From an uncultured Clostridium sp. (GTDB lineage Bacteria > Bacillota > Clostridia > TANB77 > CAG-508), in assembly GCA_947302485.1 (NCBI GenBank), contig CAMYVO010000010.1:1-34287 (forward strand): a stretch of DNA of 34,287 nt, given 5' to 3'. The position numbers were made by a program, and so were the translations under genes. The notes beneath the pieces are model-generated. The model did not search any database and was not told the origin of the DNA. It saw only the letters and a program-made list of their open reading frames with translations. Positions 16,500 to 24,416 of the stretch are shown in pieces; the first letter of the stretch is position 1, and every line of letters begins with the position of its first letter.

Positions 16500-18887
16500 A
16501 TGTCATATAATTTTCAAGAAATAGAGAGAAAATGGCAAGAATATTGGGATAATAATGAAACATTTAAAACTGATGTGTGGGACTTTTCTAAACCTAAATT
16601 TTATGCATTAGATATGTTTCCATATCCTTCTGGACAAGGTTTACATGTTGGACATCCTGAAGGCTATACTGCTACAGATATAATTTCAAGAATGAAAAGA
16701 ATGCAAGGATATAATGTGCTTCACCCTATGGGATGGGATGCTTTTGGTCTTCCAGCTGAACAATATGCAATTAACACTGGAAATCATCCAAGTAAATTTA
16801 CTCATGAAAATATAAAAACATTCAAAAGACAATTAAAAATGCTTGGCTTCTCTTTTGATTGGGATAAAGAAATATCTACATGTGATCCAAATTACTATAA
16901 ATGGACACAATGGATTTTTAAAAGATTATTTACCGATGGTTTAGCAAAACTTATTGATATGCCAGTTAACTGGTGTGAAGAGCTTGGTACAGTTCTTGCA
17001 AATGATGAAGTTATCGATGGAAAGAGTGAAAGAGGGGGCTTCCCTGTTATTCGTAAAAACATGAAACAATGGGTTTTAGATATTCCTTCATATGCTGAAA
17101 CCTTACTTGCAGGATTAGATAACATAGATTGGCCAGAATCAACAAAAGAAATTCAACGAAATTGGATTGGTAAATCAATAGGAGCAGAAGTTAAATTTAA
17201 AGTAGCTGGTCATGATCTAGAGTTTACCGTATTTACAACAAGATGTGATACTTTATTTGGTGCTACGTATTGTGTGCTTGCTCCTGAACATGAACTTGTT
17301 AAAAAAATAACAACTAACGAGCAAAAAGAATTAGTTGAAAAATATATCGCTCAATGTGCTTCTAAATCTGACCTTGAAAGAACAGAATTAAATAAAGAAA
17401 AAACAGGTGTATTTACAGGTGCTTATGCAATTAACCCTGTAAATAATAAAAAAATTCCAATTTGGATTGCAGATTACGTTCTTTCTAGTTATGGAACAGG
17501 TAGTATTATGGCAGTTCCAGCTCATGATGCAAGAGACTATGAGTTTGCTAAAAAATTTGGTCTTGATATTATTCCTGTACTTGAAGGTGGAGATATATCA
17601 AAAGAAGCATTTACTGAAGATGGTCTTCATATTAATTCTGATTTTCTAAATGGATTAGATAAAGAAACAGCAATAAATACAATGATAAATTGGTTAGAAA
17701 AAAACAAAATTGGACAAAAAAAGGTAAACTATAAATTACGTGAATGGATCTTTGCTAGACAAAGATATTGGGGAGAACCTATCCCAATTGTTCATTTAGA
17801 AGATAATATGATAGCACTTAATGATGAAGATTTGCCATTAATATTACCAGAACTTGAAGACTATAGTCCTTCTAAAACAGGTGCATCACCTTTAGATAAG
17901 GCCACAGATTGGGTTAATGTTAATATAGATGGAAAATCTGGCAAGAGAGAAACAAGTACAATGCCTGGTTCTGCAGGATCTAGTTGGTATTTCTTAAGAT
18001 ATATTGATCCAAAAAATGATAAAGAAATAGCAGATAAACAATTACTTGCTCACTGGCTTCCTGTTGATTTATATATGGGTGGACCTGAACACGCTGTAGG
18101 ACATTTACTTTATTCTAGATTTTGGAATCAATATTTATATAACAAAGGAATAGTTCCAGTTAAAGAACCTTTTGCAAAACTTCGTCATCAAGGTATGATA
18201 CTTGGATCTAACGGAGAAAAGATGAGTAAATCTAAAGGAAACGTAATTAATCCTGATGATATGGTTAAAAATTATGGAGCAGATTCATTAAGGTTATATG
18301 AAATGTTTATGGGGCCTATTGATGCTGCTAAGCCATGGGATCCAAATGGAATTGAAGGTTCTAAAAAATTCTTAGAAAGAGTTTGGAGACTATATACTGA
18401 AAGTAACAAAATACAGGATAAACCTAACAATAATATAGAAAGAGAATATCATTTTACAGTAAAGAAAGTAACTAACGATTATGAAACTATGAATTTTAAT
18501 ACAGCAATAAGCCAAATGATGATATTTATAAATAGCGCATATAAAGAAGATGTACTTCCAAAAGAATATGCAGAAGGATTTTTGAAATTACTAAATCCTG
18601 TAGCACCTCACATTACAGAAGAATTATGGAATAGATTAGGATATACTAATACAATTTCATATGAAAAATGGCCAGAATATTCTGAGGAAAAAACAGTTAA
18701 TAATGAAATAACACTTGCTATTCAAATAAATGGAAAATTAAAAGGAACAATTACAATTCCACTAGATGAAAATGAAGCAGTGGTTAAAGAAAAAGTACGT
18801 AATGCAATTGATTCAAAATTAGATGGTAAAACAATTGTAAAAGAAATATATGTAAAAAATAAAATATATAACATTGTTGTTAAATAG
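16500..18887 (+). CDS. leuS: Leucyl-tRNA synthetase
   Basis: Charges tRNA-Leu. It has 795 residues from ATG 16500 ([19 protein letters not shown]), normal for bacteria. The HIGH motif is in [18 protein letters not shown] and the KMSKS motif in [17 protein letters not shown]. The CP1 editing domain contains [20 protein letters not shown] and [17 protein letters not shown]. The anticodon-binding and C-terminal regions are complete. A GTG at 16491 is in frame but overlaps the AAAGGAC ribosome binding site, so ATG 16500 is preferred. The short upstream region, with a palindrome, leaves no room for a T-box. It has no CGG codon in frame. Confidence 0.97.
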   Translation: MSYNFQEIERKWQEYWDNNETFKTDVWDFSKPKFYALDMFPYPSGQGLHVGHPEGYTATDIISRMKRMQGYNVLHPMGWDAFGLPAEQYAINTGNHPSKFTHENIKTFKRQLKMLGFSFDWDKEISTCDPNYYKWTQWIFKRLFTDGLAKLIDMPVNWCEELGTVLANDEVIDGKSERGGFPVIRKNMKQWVLDIPSYAETLLAGLDNIDWPESTKEIQRNWIGKSIGAEVKFKVAGHDLEFTVFTTRCDTLFGATYCVLAPEHELVKKITTNEQKELVEKYIAQCASKSDLERTELNKEKTGVFTGAYAINPVNNKKIPIWIADYVLSSYGTGSIMAVPAHDARDYEFAKKFGLDIIPVLEGGDISKEAFTEDGLHINSDFLNGLDKETAINTMINWLEKNKIGQKKVNYKLREWIFARQRYWGEPIPIVHLEDNMIALNDEDLPLILPELEDYSPSKTGASPLDKATDWVNVNIDGKSGKRETSTMPGSAGSSWYFLRYIDPKNDKEIADKQLLAHWLPVDLYMGGPEHAVGHLLYSRFWNQYLYNKGIVPVKEPFAKLRHQGMILGSNGEKMSKSKGNVINPDDMVKNYGADSLRLYEMFMGPIDAAKPWDPNGIEGSKKFLERVWRLYTESNKIQDKPNNNIEREYHFTVKKVTNDYETMNFNTAISQMMIFINSAYKEDVLPKEYAEGFLKLLNPVAPHITEELWNRLGYTNTISYEKWPEYSEEKTVNNEITLAIQINGKLKGTITIPLDENEAVVKEKVRNAIDSKLDGKTIVKEIYVKNKIYNIVVK

Positions 18888-18904
18888 ATAAATACTTTTT
18901 AAAA

Positions 18905-18935
18905 GAAGCGGAGAGGAATAAACCCTCTCCGCTTC
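18905..18935. terminator. GC-rich terminator hairpin between leuS and the foreign gene
   Basis: GAAGCGGAGAGG pairs perfectly with CCTCTCCGCTTC around an 8-base loop. It serves leuS and the convergent gene at 18944-19426. Its GC-rich stem is unlike other terminators here and matches the composition of the foreign gene. Confidence 0.8.
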
Positions 18936-18943
18936 CGTCTGAG

Positions 18944-19426
18944 TTAGGTAAACATGCAACGGTAGTCGTGCCCAAAGAGGCACAAGTCCTTATACAGGAC
19001 CTCGAACTGCTGTTGCTCTTCTTCATCGACATCAATGTGGTCGTCCCACATTGTGTCAAGGACTTTTCTCATCTCGTCCTTCATATCTCTAGAAATAAAG
19101 AGCGAGATAATTTCCTTTTTCGCTTCCTCCTCGTCCTTGATCAAAAGCGAAGAAGCTACTCCAGTAGTGAGCAATTTCTTCTCCTCTGTATCAAGGAATC
19201 TTCTTACTGATACAGGTACTTTCACACCAGTATCAATTGCAAGAAGTAAAAAGAAGACAAATGCCTTCCGCGACTGCGGTGTAAAAACAAAAGTCTTTAC
19301 TTCTGCTTTAAACCGCAGTACCTCCCAAAATCTTTCAATTTTGTCTTTGTCGATTCGGATAACTTGCGCTAGGCAATTACCATAGTAATCGCTCAGTCTT
19401 CTTTCATTTGTTCTTAAATCTTTCAT
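18944..19426 (-). CDS. Unknown protein in a compositionally foreign gene
   Basis: A 160-residue soluble protein (MKDLRTNERRLSDYYGNCLA at the start, then an acidic C-terminal half with DDHIDVDEEEQQQFEVLYKD), mainly helical; I recognise no family. Start ATG 19424-19426 follows AAAGGAGAGC by 6 bases; the longer frame from 19534 runs through the promoter and is rejected. Codon choice is plainly different from neighbours, with many C/G third positions. It holds two in-frame CGG codons (19315-19313 in LRFK; 19270-19268 in QSRKA, the latter followed by A) with no frameshift; applying the CGGA rule would lead quickly to a stop. This suggests recent transfer from a genome with normal CGG-Arg. It carries its own promoter and GC-rich terminator. 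Confidence 0.7.
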   Translation of the reverse strand: MKDLRTNERRLSDYYGNCLAQVIRIDKDKIERFWEVLRFKAEVKTFVFTPQSRKAFVFFLLLAIDTGVKVPVSVRRFLDTEEKKLLTTGVASSLLIKDEEEAKKEIISLFISRDMKDEMRKVLDTMWDDHIDVDEEEQQQFEVLYKDLCLFGHDYRCMFT

Positions 19427-19490
19427 TATAAGCTCTCCTTTGCAGTATTTTCTCAGACTAGGGCACACAGACACGTGGTACCTTATGTTA

Positions 19491-19519
19491 ATTATACCAT
19501 ATTTAGTTGTCTTTTTCAA
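19491..19519 (-). promoter_or_regulatory. Sigma-A promoter of the foreign gene
   Basis: On the minus strand TTGAAA (19514-19519), a 17-base spacer and TATAAT (19491-19496). The following leader of about 60 bases contains a GC-rich stretch with ACGTGTCTGTGTGCCC. Confidence 0.75.
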
Positions 19520-19564
19520 ATTTCTTTGTAACACAATTGTAATATATTTGTAAAATATTAGAAA

Positions 19565-19593
19565 TATACATTTTTCTATGTTTATAGTATAAT
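19565..19593 (+). promoter_or_regulatory. Promoter of the HExxH gene
   Basis: TATACA (19565-19570), 17 bases, TATAAT (19588-19593), about 25 bases upstream of the ATG. The -10 is perfect and the -35 weak. Confidence 0.6.
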
Positions 19594-19617
19594 ATTAATG
19601 TTACAAAGGAGAAAAAA

Positions 19618-20697
19618 ATGAGTATAGAAACAGACTTAGCAAAAGAAGGAATAAAAGTTATAAAACCATTAGATACACTAATGGTTAATACTATTGCAAA
19701 AAATGTTAGTCAAATACTTGTTTCTAACTTTCCAGAACAAAATTTAGATTATAATAAATTATTTATTGCATTTTCAAGAGTTCCTATGTACTTTGTAGAA
19801 ATGCCTAATGGTACTTCTCGTGCAAAGTATTTTTACAGGAATTCTTCTATTTATTTTAGTAACAAAATAAATAAAAAAGAACTCGCAAATTTTGCTGTAC
19901 ATGAATTAATACATTTTATGCAAGAAAATAGAGACGAAAAAAACAACCTTGTGCGTTTAGGATTATGCGATTTTACACATCCAAAACTTATAGGTATGGC
20001 TTTAAATGAAGCTGCAGTTCAATTAATGTCTACAAAAGCATTACATACTACAGAGGACAAAGTAAAATATTTTGGAATAGAACTTACCACTAGTAGTCCA
20101 GATTATTATCCTTTAGAATGTAATTTAGTAAATCAGCTTGCATATATTACTGGAGAAGATGTACTTTTTAATAGTACTATAAATGCAAATTTAATTTTTG
20201 AAAATACTCTTTCTTCTTTAACAAGTAAAAAAAGCTATAAACAAATTCGCAACAATTTAGATAAAATAATGGATTTAGAAGATAAAATTTCATATATTTC
20301 ATATTATTTACAACATAATGATTTAGGTAAAAAGAAAGACAAATTTGAATCAAAATTACAAAATTTAAAAAATAAAGTACAAGAATTATTTTTTGAAACT
20401 CAAAATACAATTTTAACTAGTTACTTTGACTTATATTTTAAAGAAATATACTCAAGTAAAGGTGTTGAAAATTTTAGAAATAAATTGTATGGCTTTGGTC
20501 ACCTAATTGGAACAAATGATGATTATTCATTTTACAATAGTTATTATATAAAGAAGATGGCAGAACTAGAAGAAAAACGTATTTCTATTGAAGGTACATC
20601 TATTTCATTAGTTCCTGAAAAAACAAATACAATTTTCTTATTATTTAAAAAAATTGGAAAGCTATTGCATCTTAAAAAAGAATATATATATAAATAA
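19618..20697 (+). CDS. Putative zinc metallopeptidase of unknown family
   Basis: A 359-residue protein without signal peptide. NFAVHELIHFMQENRDEK (His95, Glu96, His99) is an HExxH zinc site, and ALNEAAVQLMSTKAL (Glu131) could supply the third ligand in gluzincin fashion. The region after residue 200 is Lys-rich and helical, with coiled-coil character around KKKDKFESKLQNLKNKVQEL. Substrate and family are unknown. ATG 19618 follows AAAGGAG. It is monocistronic, between its own promoter and a 29-base perfect palindrome. It contains no CGG. Confidence 0.7.
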   Translation: MSIETDLAKEGIKVIKPLDTLMVNTIAKNVSQILVSNFPEQNLDYNKLFIAFSRVPMYFVEMPNGTSRAKYFYRNSSIYFSNKINKKELANFAVHELIHFMQENRDEKNNLVRLGLCDFTHPKLIGMALNEAAVQLMSTKALHTTEDKVKYFGIELTTSSPDYYPLECNLVNQLAYITGEDVLFNSTINANLIFENTLSSLTSKKSYKQIRNNLDKIMDLEDKISYISYYLQHNDLGKKKDKFESKLQNLKNKVQELFFETQNTILTSYFDLYFKEIYSSKGVENFRNKLYGFGHLIGTNDDYSFYNSYYIKKMAELEEKRISIEGTSISLVPEKTNTIFLLFKKIGKLLHLKKEYIYK

Positions 20698-20700
20698 ATG

Positions 20701-20758
20701 AAATAAACAATTTTAAAACACTTGCTTTTAAAAGCAAGTGTTTTAAAATTGTTTATTT
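20701..20758. terminator. Perfect 29-base palindrome, bidirectional terminator
   Basis: Two exactly complementary 29-base arms meet at the centre (CTTGCTTTT/AAAAGCAAG), starting 3 bases after the stop of the HExxH gene and ending 16 bases before the stop of the convergent DUF4160 gene. It probably ends both transcripts. Confidence 0.85.
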
Positions 20759-20773
20759 TATATAAAATAAGTA

Positions 20774-21050
20774 TTAACAATAAAATTTAATATTTCCAGA
20801 ATGAATTAATTTCCATTTTTCGACAATTTGAAAATAATGTAAAGCAATATCTTCACATATAATAGTTAATTCCCTTTCAGGAATTTTACTTTTGTTATGG
20901 CAAACAATACAACCTCCAGATTGTGTTAGCCAAACTTTAGTACTATTAGCAGTTGGAGTACCTTTTGATATGTGGACGTGTATAGGTTCACTATTTTCAT
21001 TTGTCCAAAAATATATTTTATATCCGTTTTATCTCAAAAATATTAGGCAA
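20774..21050 (-). CDS. DUF4160 protein, hidden by a CGGA +1 site
   Basis: No single frame covers this gene. Starting at TTG 21050 (8 bases after GGAGG), eight codons give MPNIFEIK, then CGG A at 21026. Skipping one base gives GYKIYFWTNENSEPIHVHIS and continues through TKVWLTQSGGCIVCHNKSKI to TAA at 20774-20776, 91 residues in all. This is the full DUF4160 pattern (MPxIFxxxGYxIYFxSxExxEPxHVHV), with Gly conserved at the shift. DUF4160 proteins commonly sit beside a small partner in toxin-antitoxin-like pairs. Its start overlaps the stop of the upstream partner gene. Read straight, it stops two codons after the site. Confidence 0.8.
21023..21026 (-). other. CGGA +1 frameshift site, DUF4160 gene
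   Basis: Codon 9 from the TTG is CGG (21026-21024) followed by A; straight reading gives R-I-stop. Skipping 21026 joins MPNIFEIK to GYKIYFW. Confidence 0.8.
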
Positions 21051-21318
21051 TTTTCAATCCTCCTAATCTAGCATATTTAAAAAAGAAAGATGAACCATTT
21101 TTTACAATATCTAAAAACGTTTTTTTCTCTTTATCTGAATAATTTCCATCTTCTAAAACAATATTATAACTTGGAAGTTCAATAACATAAGTATCAAAAC
21201 CATATTCTTTTGCTCTTTCAAAAGTAATACAAATATATTCTTCACCATTTTCCTTTTTTCCTATATTAGAAAAAACACCTATTGTTCCATCAGGATATTT
21301 AGCAAATTCATAAGTCAT
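21043..21318 (-). CDS. Partner protein of the DUF4160 gene
   Basis: A 91-residue protein (MTYEFAKYPDGTIGVFSNIG) with a beta-rich N-terminal half and a Lys-rich helical end FFFKYARLGGLKIA. I recognise no named family. ATG 21318 is preceded by GGAGAG with a 10-base spacer, the same leader layout as murA; an in-frame TTG at 21336 overlaps the ribosome binding site. Its stop overlaps the TTG of the DUF4160 gene by 8 bases, so the pair is coupled. By analogy with other DUF4160 neighbours it may be the antitoxin half, but this is unproven. Confidence 0.65.
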   Translation of the reverse strand: MTYEFAKYPDGTIGVFSNIGKKENGEEYICITFERAKEYGFDTYVIELPSYNIVLEDGNYSDKEKKTFLDIVKNGSSFFFKYARLGGLKIA

Positions 21319-21462
21319 TATATATTCACTCTCCAATACATATATTTATTAATCTTAATCATATTATAAACTATTTTATAAAAAAAATCTATACAAATTG
21401 ATTATTTATTTATATATTATAAAAAACATATAAATAATCTAAAGTATTTAAAATTATAAACA

Positions 21463-22713
21463 TTATTTTAAATACTTATTTATACTATAAGCCGCTTCTC
21501 TACCTGATCTAGCAGCCCAAGCAACAGTCTTTTTTTCTCCTGCTATGTCTCCTCCAGCAAAAATTCCTTTTTTGGATGTCATATGATTTTCGTCTATCTT
21601 TATATACCCCCAATCATCAAGTTCTACTCTTAAAGAGTTTATTGTTTTTTTATCTGGTTTAGATCCAATTGCCATAACTACATAATCCATATCAATTATA
21701 TAATTACTATTTTCAATATCAACTGGTACTTCTCTTTTTTCTCCTTCTTTTTTTATTAATTTAGTTTTAATACATTCTAATTTTTCTACTTTGTTATCTC
21801 CAATTATTTTTACTACATTTGTTTGAAATAGAAAATTTATATCTTCATCTTTTGTAGCTTGAATTTCCTTTTCTTCAGCAGGCATTTGCTTTTCTGCTCT
21901 TCTATATATAATTGTAACATCCCCTGCTCCTAGCCTTTTAATCTCTCTTGCCGAGTCTATTGCAACATTTCCACCACCAATTACTGCAACTTTCTTATCC
22001 TTAAAATCTGGAAACCTTTTATACTCTAATAATTCATTTCCTCCATAAACTCCTTTTAAGTTTTCCCCTTCTATTCCCATCATAGAAGATATATTTGCAC
22101 CTGTTCCTATAAATATCGCATTATAATTTTTTTGTAGATTATCTATAAATATATCATGTCCAAGCGTGCAATTTGTTTTTACATCTATTCCTAGATTTAT
22201 AATACTATCTATTGTATCATCTAGTACTTTTTCATCTAATCTAAACCTTGGTATACCATACCTTAATATTCCACCAAGTTTTTCTCTCTTTTCAAAAATA
22301 GTTACATCGTATCCTTCTTTTCTTAAAAATGCAGCACATGTAAGAGATGCTGGTCCACTTCCTATTATCGCTACTTTCTTTTTATTTTTTTCTTTCTTAT
22401 CAAAAAACAAATATCCATTTTCATTTGCAATATCACCTACAAAAGCTTCAAGCTCTCCTATACTTACAGGCTTTCCTTTTATTCCTCTTACACATGCTCC
22501 CTCACATTGTTTTATATGGGGACATATTCTTCCACATATCGAAGATAAAACTGTAGTTTTATTCAAAATTTCATATGCTTCCTTGTATTTTTCACTTTTT
22601 ATAGATTGTATAAAATCAGGTATATTATTATTTAATGGACATCCATTGGTGCAAGGTTTCGTTTTACAATTTAAACAATATTCAATTTTTTCCTTTATAT
22701 CTCGCTCTATCAT
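21463..22713 (-). CDS. GltD-like NAD(P)-dependent oxidoreductase
   Basis: A 416-residue flavoprotein of the glutamate synthase small-subunit family. The N-terminal ferredoxin-like domain has two Cys clusters (YCLNCKTKPCTNGCPL and SSICGRICPHIKQCEGACVRG) for [4Fe-4S] centres. An FAD-binding loop follows (VAIIGSGPASLTCAAFL), then the NAD(P) loop (VAVIGGGNVAIDSA), and near the end IFAGGDIAGEKKTVAWAARSG. No large GltB subunit is adjacent, so it may be a stand-alone oxidoreductase serving another partner. I prefer ATG 22713 (MIERDIKEK), which follows GTGAGGAC, over GTG 22728. Confidence 0.88.
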   Translation of the reverse strand: MIERDIKEKIEYCLNCKTKPCTNGCPLNNNIPDFIQSIKSEKYKEAYEILNKTTVLSSICGRICPHIKQCEGACVRGIKGKPVSIGELEAFVGDIANENGYLFFDKKEKNKKKVAIIGSGPASLTCAAFLRKEGYDVTIFEKREKLGGILRYGIPRFRLDEKVLDDTIDSIINLGIDVKTNCTLGHDIFIDNLQKNYNAIFIGTGANISSMMGIEGENLKGVYGGNELLEYKRFPDFKDKKVAVIGGGNVAIDSAREIKRLGAGDVTIIYRRAEKQMPAEEKEIQATKDEDINFLFQTNVVKIIGDNKVEKLECIKTKLIKKEGEKREVPVDIENSNYIIDMDYVVMAIGSKPDKKTINSLRVELDDWGYIKIDENHMTSKKGIFAGGDIAGEKKTVAWAARSGREAAYSINKYLK

Positions 22714-22729
22714 ATTATTTGTCCTCACT

Positions 22730-23266
22730 TTAATTTACATGTTTATCATAAATTCTTTTTAAGTTCTTCTTTGTTACAGCTTCCTTTATTCCCTTTTTAG
22801 CAACCTCATTATATACTTCTTCTAAATAGTTTTTTAACTTTTCATTACATTGAAATATATTTTTTCTCTTGTTAAAATACTCAAGCTGATATTCCTTATA
22901 CCATTTTTTTCCCATATATGCCTTTCCTGCAGCAAGTTGATCACATACCATTTCACATGCATATTTAAATGGCATAATTAAAGTTTGATCTTTTGTGTTT
23001 GCATCATACCAATACTCTGCATGATGTTTATTTCTTCCTTTATGGTGAAGCCATGCTTTTGAATATCCGTTTTCTTCTTTACATACAATAATAGGGCTTC
23101 TAGTTCCGTTGTAGTATTTTACACTTTCCCAAAATTCAGTTGGAGAAAATTTAGATAAATCGTGAATTATTCCTTGCCAGATTAGTCTAAGTCTGCAACA
23201 CAATTTAAAAACTTCCAACTTGTGTCTACATACTAATAAAAAATGTTTTATTACCTTTTTTAACAT
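22730..23266 (-). CDS. DUF5662 family protein
   Basis: A 178-residue protein of the DUF5662 family. IIHDLSKFSPTEFWE (His-Asp pair, about residues 34-48) and WLHHKGRNKHHAEYWYD (about 92-108) are His/Asp clusters that suggest a metal site, loosely like HD-domain hydrolases. MPFKYACEMVCDQLAAGKAY follows. Function is unknown. Start ATG 23264-23266 lies one base from the stop of the uracil-DNA glycosylase remnant. Confidence 0.75.
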   Translation of the reverse strand: MLKKVIKHFLLVCRHKLEVFKLCCRLRLIWQGIIHDLSKFSPTEFWESVKYYNGTRSPIIVCKEENGYSKAWLHHKGRNKHHAEYWYDANTKDQTLIMPFKYACEMVCDQLAAGKAYMGKKWYKEYQLEYFNKRKNIFQCNEKLKNYLEEVYNEVAKKGIKEAVTKKNLKRIYDKHVN

Positions 23267-23267
23267 A

Positions 23268-23505
23268 TTAACAAACTTCCTTTTCTTTTTCTTTTACAAG
23301 CTTAATATCTTTCCAAAAATCTATCTTCTTTGTATCATCTCTTAATAGTTCTGCTGGATGAAATGTTGGTATGTACCATATTCCATTTTTTTTATCCATT
23401 TTCCTCTTGCAGATGTAATATTATATTCTTCTCCTAATACACTCTTTAGTGCTACACTTCCTAATAAAACTATTATTTTAGGATTTATTAAAACAATTTA
23501 TATTA
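23268..23505 (-). pseudogene. C-terminal remnant of a family 4 uracil-DNA glycosylase
   Basis: About 80 codons encode INPKIIVLLGSVALKSVLGE and then SARGKW, followed in another frame by GIWYIPTFHPAELLRDD and a short tail to TAA. These are the C-terminal motifs of family 4 (iron-sulfur) uracil-DNA glycosylase; PTFHPAELLRD is the second active-site loop. The N-terminal half with the GEAPG loop and Cys ligands is missing; the remnant begins right after the pgeF stop. The frame break is in a run of eight A (23387-23394); one more A would restore it. No CGG is involved, so this is ordinary decay. Confidence 0.75.
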
Positions 23506-23512
23506 TATATTT

Positions 23513-24331
23513 TTATACCAATGATACAACAGATGTCATTCTTCCAGAGTTTTCTTTATCATATCTAAATGAATGTGTATAGTTATGATTACATACTGTA
23601 CAAATATTACTTTCTATAATATTTTCTGGTAATAATCCGATATTTTCTAGCATACATCTGTTTATTTTTACTGTGTCTATATAATATTTTTGTTTCCCTT
23701 CAGCATCTATTTTTTTACTAACCATATTTTCAAAATTATCTAAATCTTTAAATGATTCCTTAAAAGTTTTATATACATCTTCATCTACTTCAAAATGACA
23801 CTTTCCTATACTAGGTCCTACAAAACACAAAATATCTTTAGCTTCACAGTTAAATTCTTTTATCATCATTCTTGTAGCCTTCGTGCCAATTTTTTTACAT
23901 GTTCCCTTCCATCCAGAATGAACATTAGAGATAACTTTTTTTACTGGGTCATAAAAAATTAAGGGTATACAATCTGCAAATACCAATGATAAAGCTAACT
24001 CTTTTTCATTAGTAATAAGTCCATCAACATCATCTAAACTTTTAGGGAAAATTCCTATGTTATTTTTAGATACTATTTCAATATTATCAGTATGTGTCTG
24101 TTTAGCTCTTATTATTTTTTCTTTGCAGACACCTATACTCATACATAAATTTTTATAATTTTTATTTACTTCTTCTTTATTTTTATCGTAATTTGCTATT
24201 CCATAAAAGTCATATGGCTTTAGTGTAATCGCATGTTTTACCTCTTTATATTTTAATAGCTTTTTAAATTGTATGTATTCTATGTTTTTATCTTTAACAT
24301 GTATAATATTGCTATTTGATAAATCTTGCAT
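23513..24331 (-). CDS. pgeF: PgeF/YfiH peptidoglycan editing factor (laccase-domain protein)
   Basis: A 272-residue member of the YfiH/DUF152 family, whose members remove misincorporated L-Ser-containing muropeptide precursors or act as purine nucleosidases/oxidases. Metal-site motifs are SLVFADCIPLIFYDP, NVHSGWKGTCKKIG and the C-terminal CNHNYTHSFRYDKENSGRM; FVGPSIGKCHFEVDEDVY is the other core motif. Length is typical. ATG 24331. It lies downstream of addB in the same direction. Confidence 0.88.
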   Translation of the reverse strand: MQDLSNSNIIHVKDKNIEYIQFKKLLKYKEVKHAITLKPYDFYGIANYDKNKEEVNKNYKNLCMSIGVCKEKIIRAKQTHTDNIEIVSKNNIGIFPKSLDDVDGLITNEKELALSLVFADCIPLIFYDPVKKVISNVHSGWKGTCKKIGTKATRMMIKEFNCEAKDILCFVGPSIGKCHFEVDEDVYKTFKESFKDLDNFENMVSKKIDAEGKQKYYIDTVKINRCMLENIGLLPENIIESNICTVCNHNYTHSFRYDKENSGRMTSVVSLV

Positions 24332-24416
24332 TTTAACCTCTTTTCTATATTTTATTTGTTACTGTTCAAACTTATCTTTCTTAAAGTCCGCGCAGGTAGT
24401 TATATAACCGTCACTT

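Noticed and set aside
22166-22762. 198-codon frame on the plus strand
   Set aside because: Antisense of the GltD-like gene, hydrophobic shadow composition.
23387-23394. The uracil-DNA glycosylase break as a tenth recoding site
   Set aside because: It lies in an A homopolymer, has no CGG, and the gene is truncated; ordinary decay or a homopolymer error explains it.
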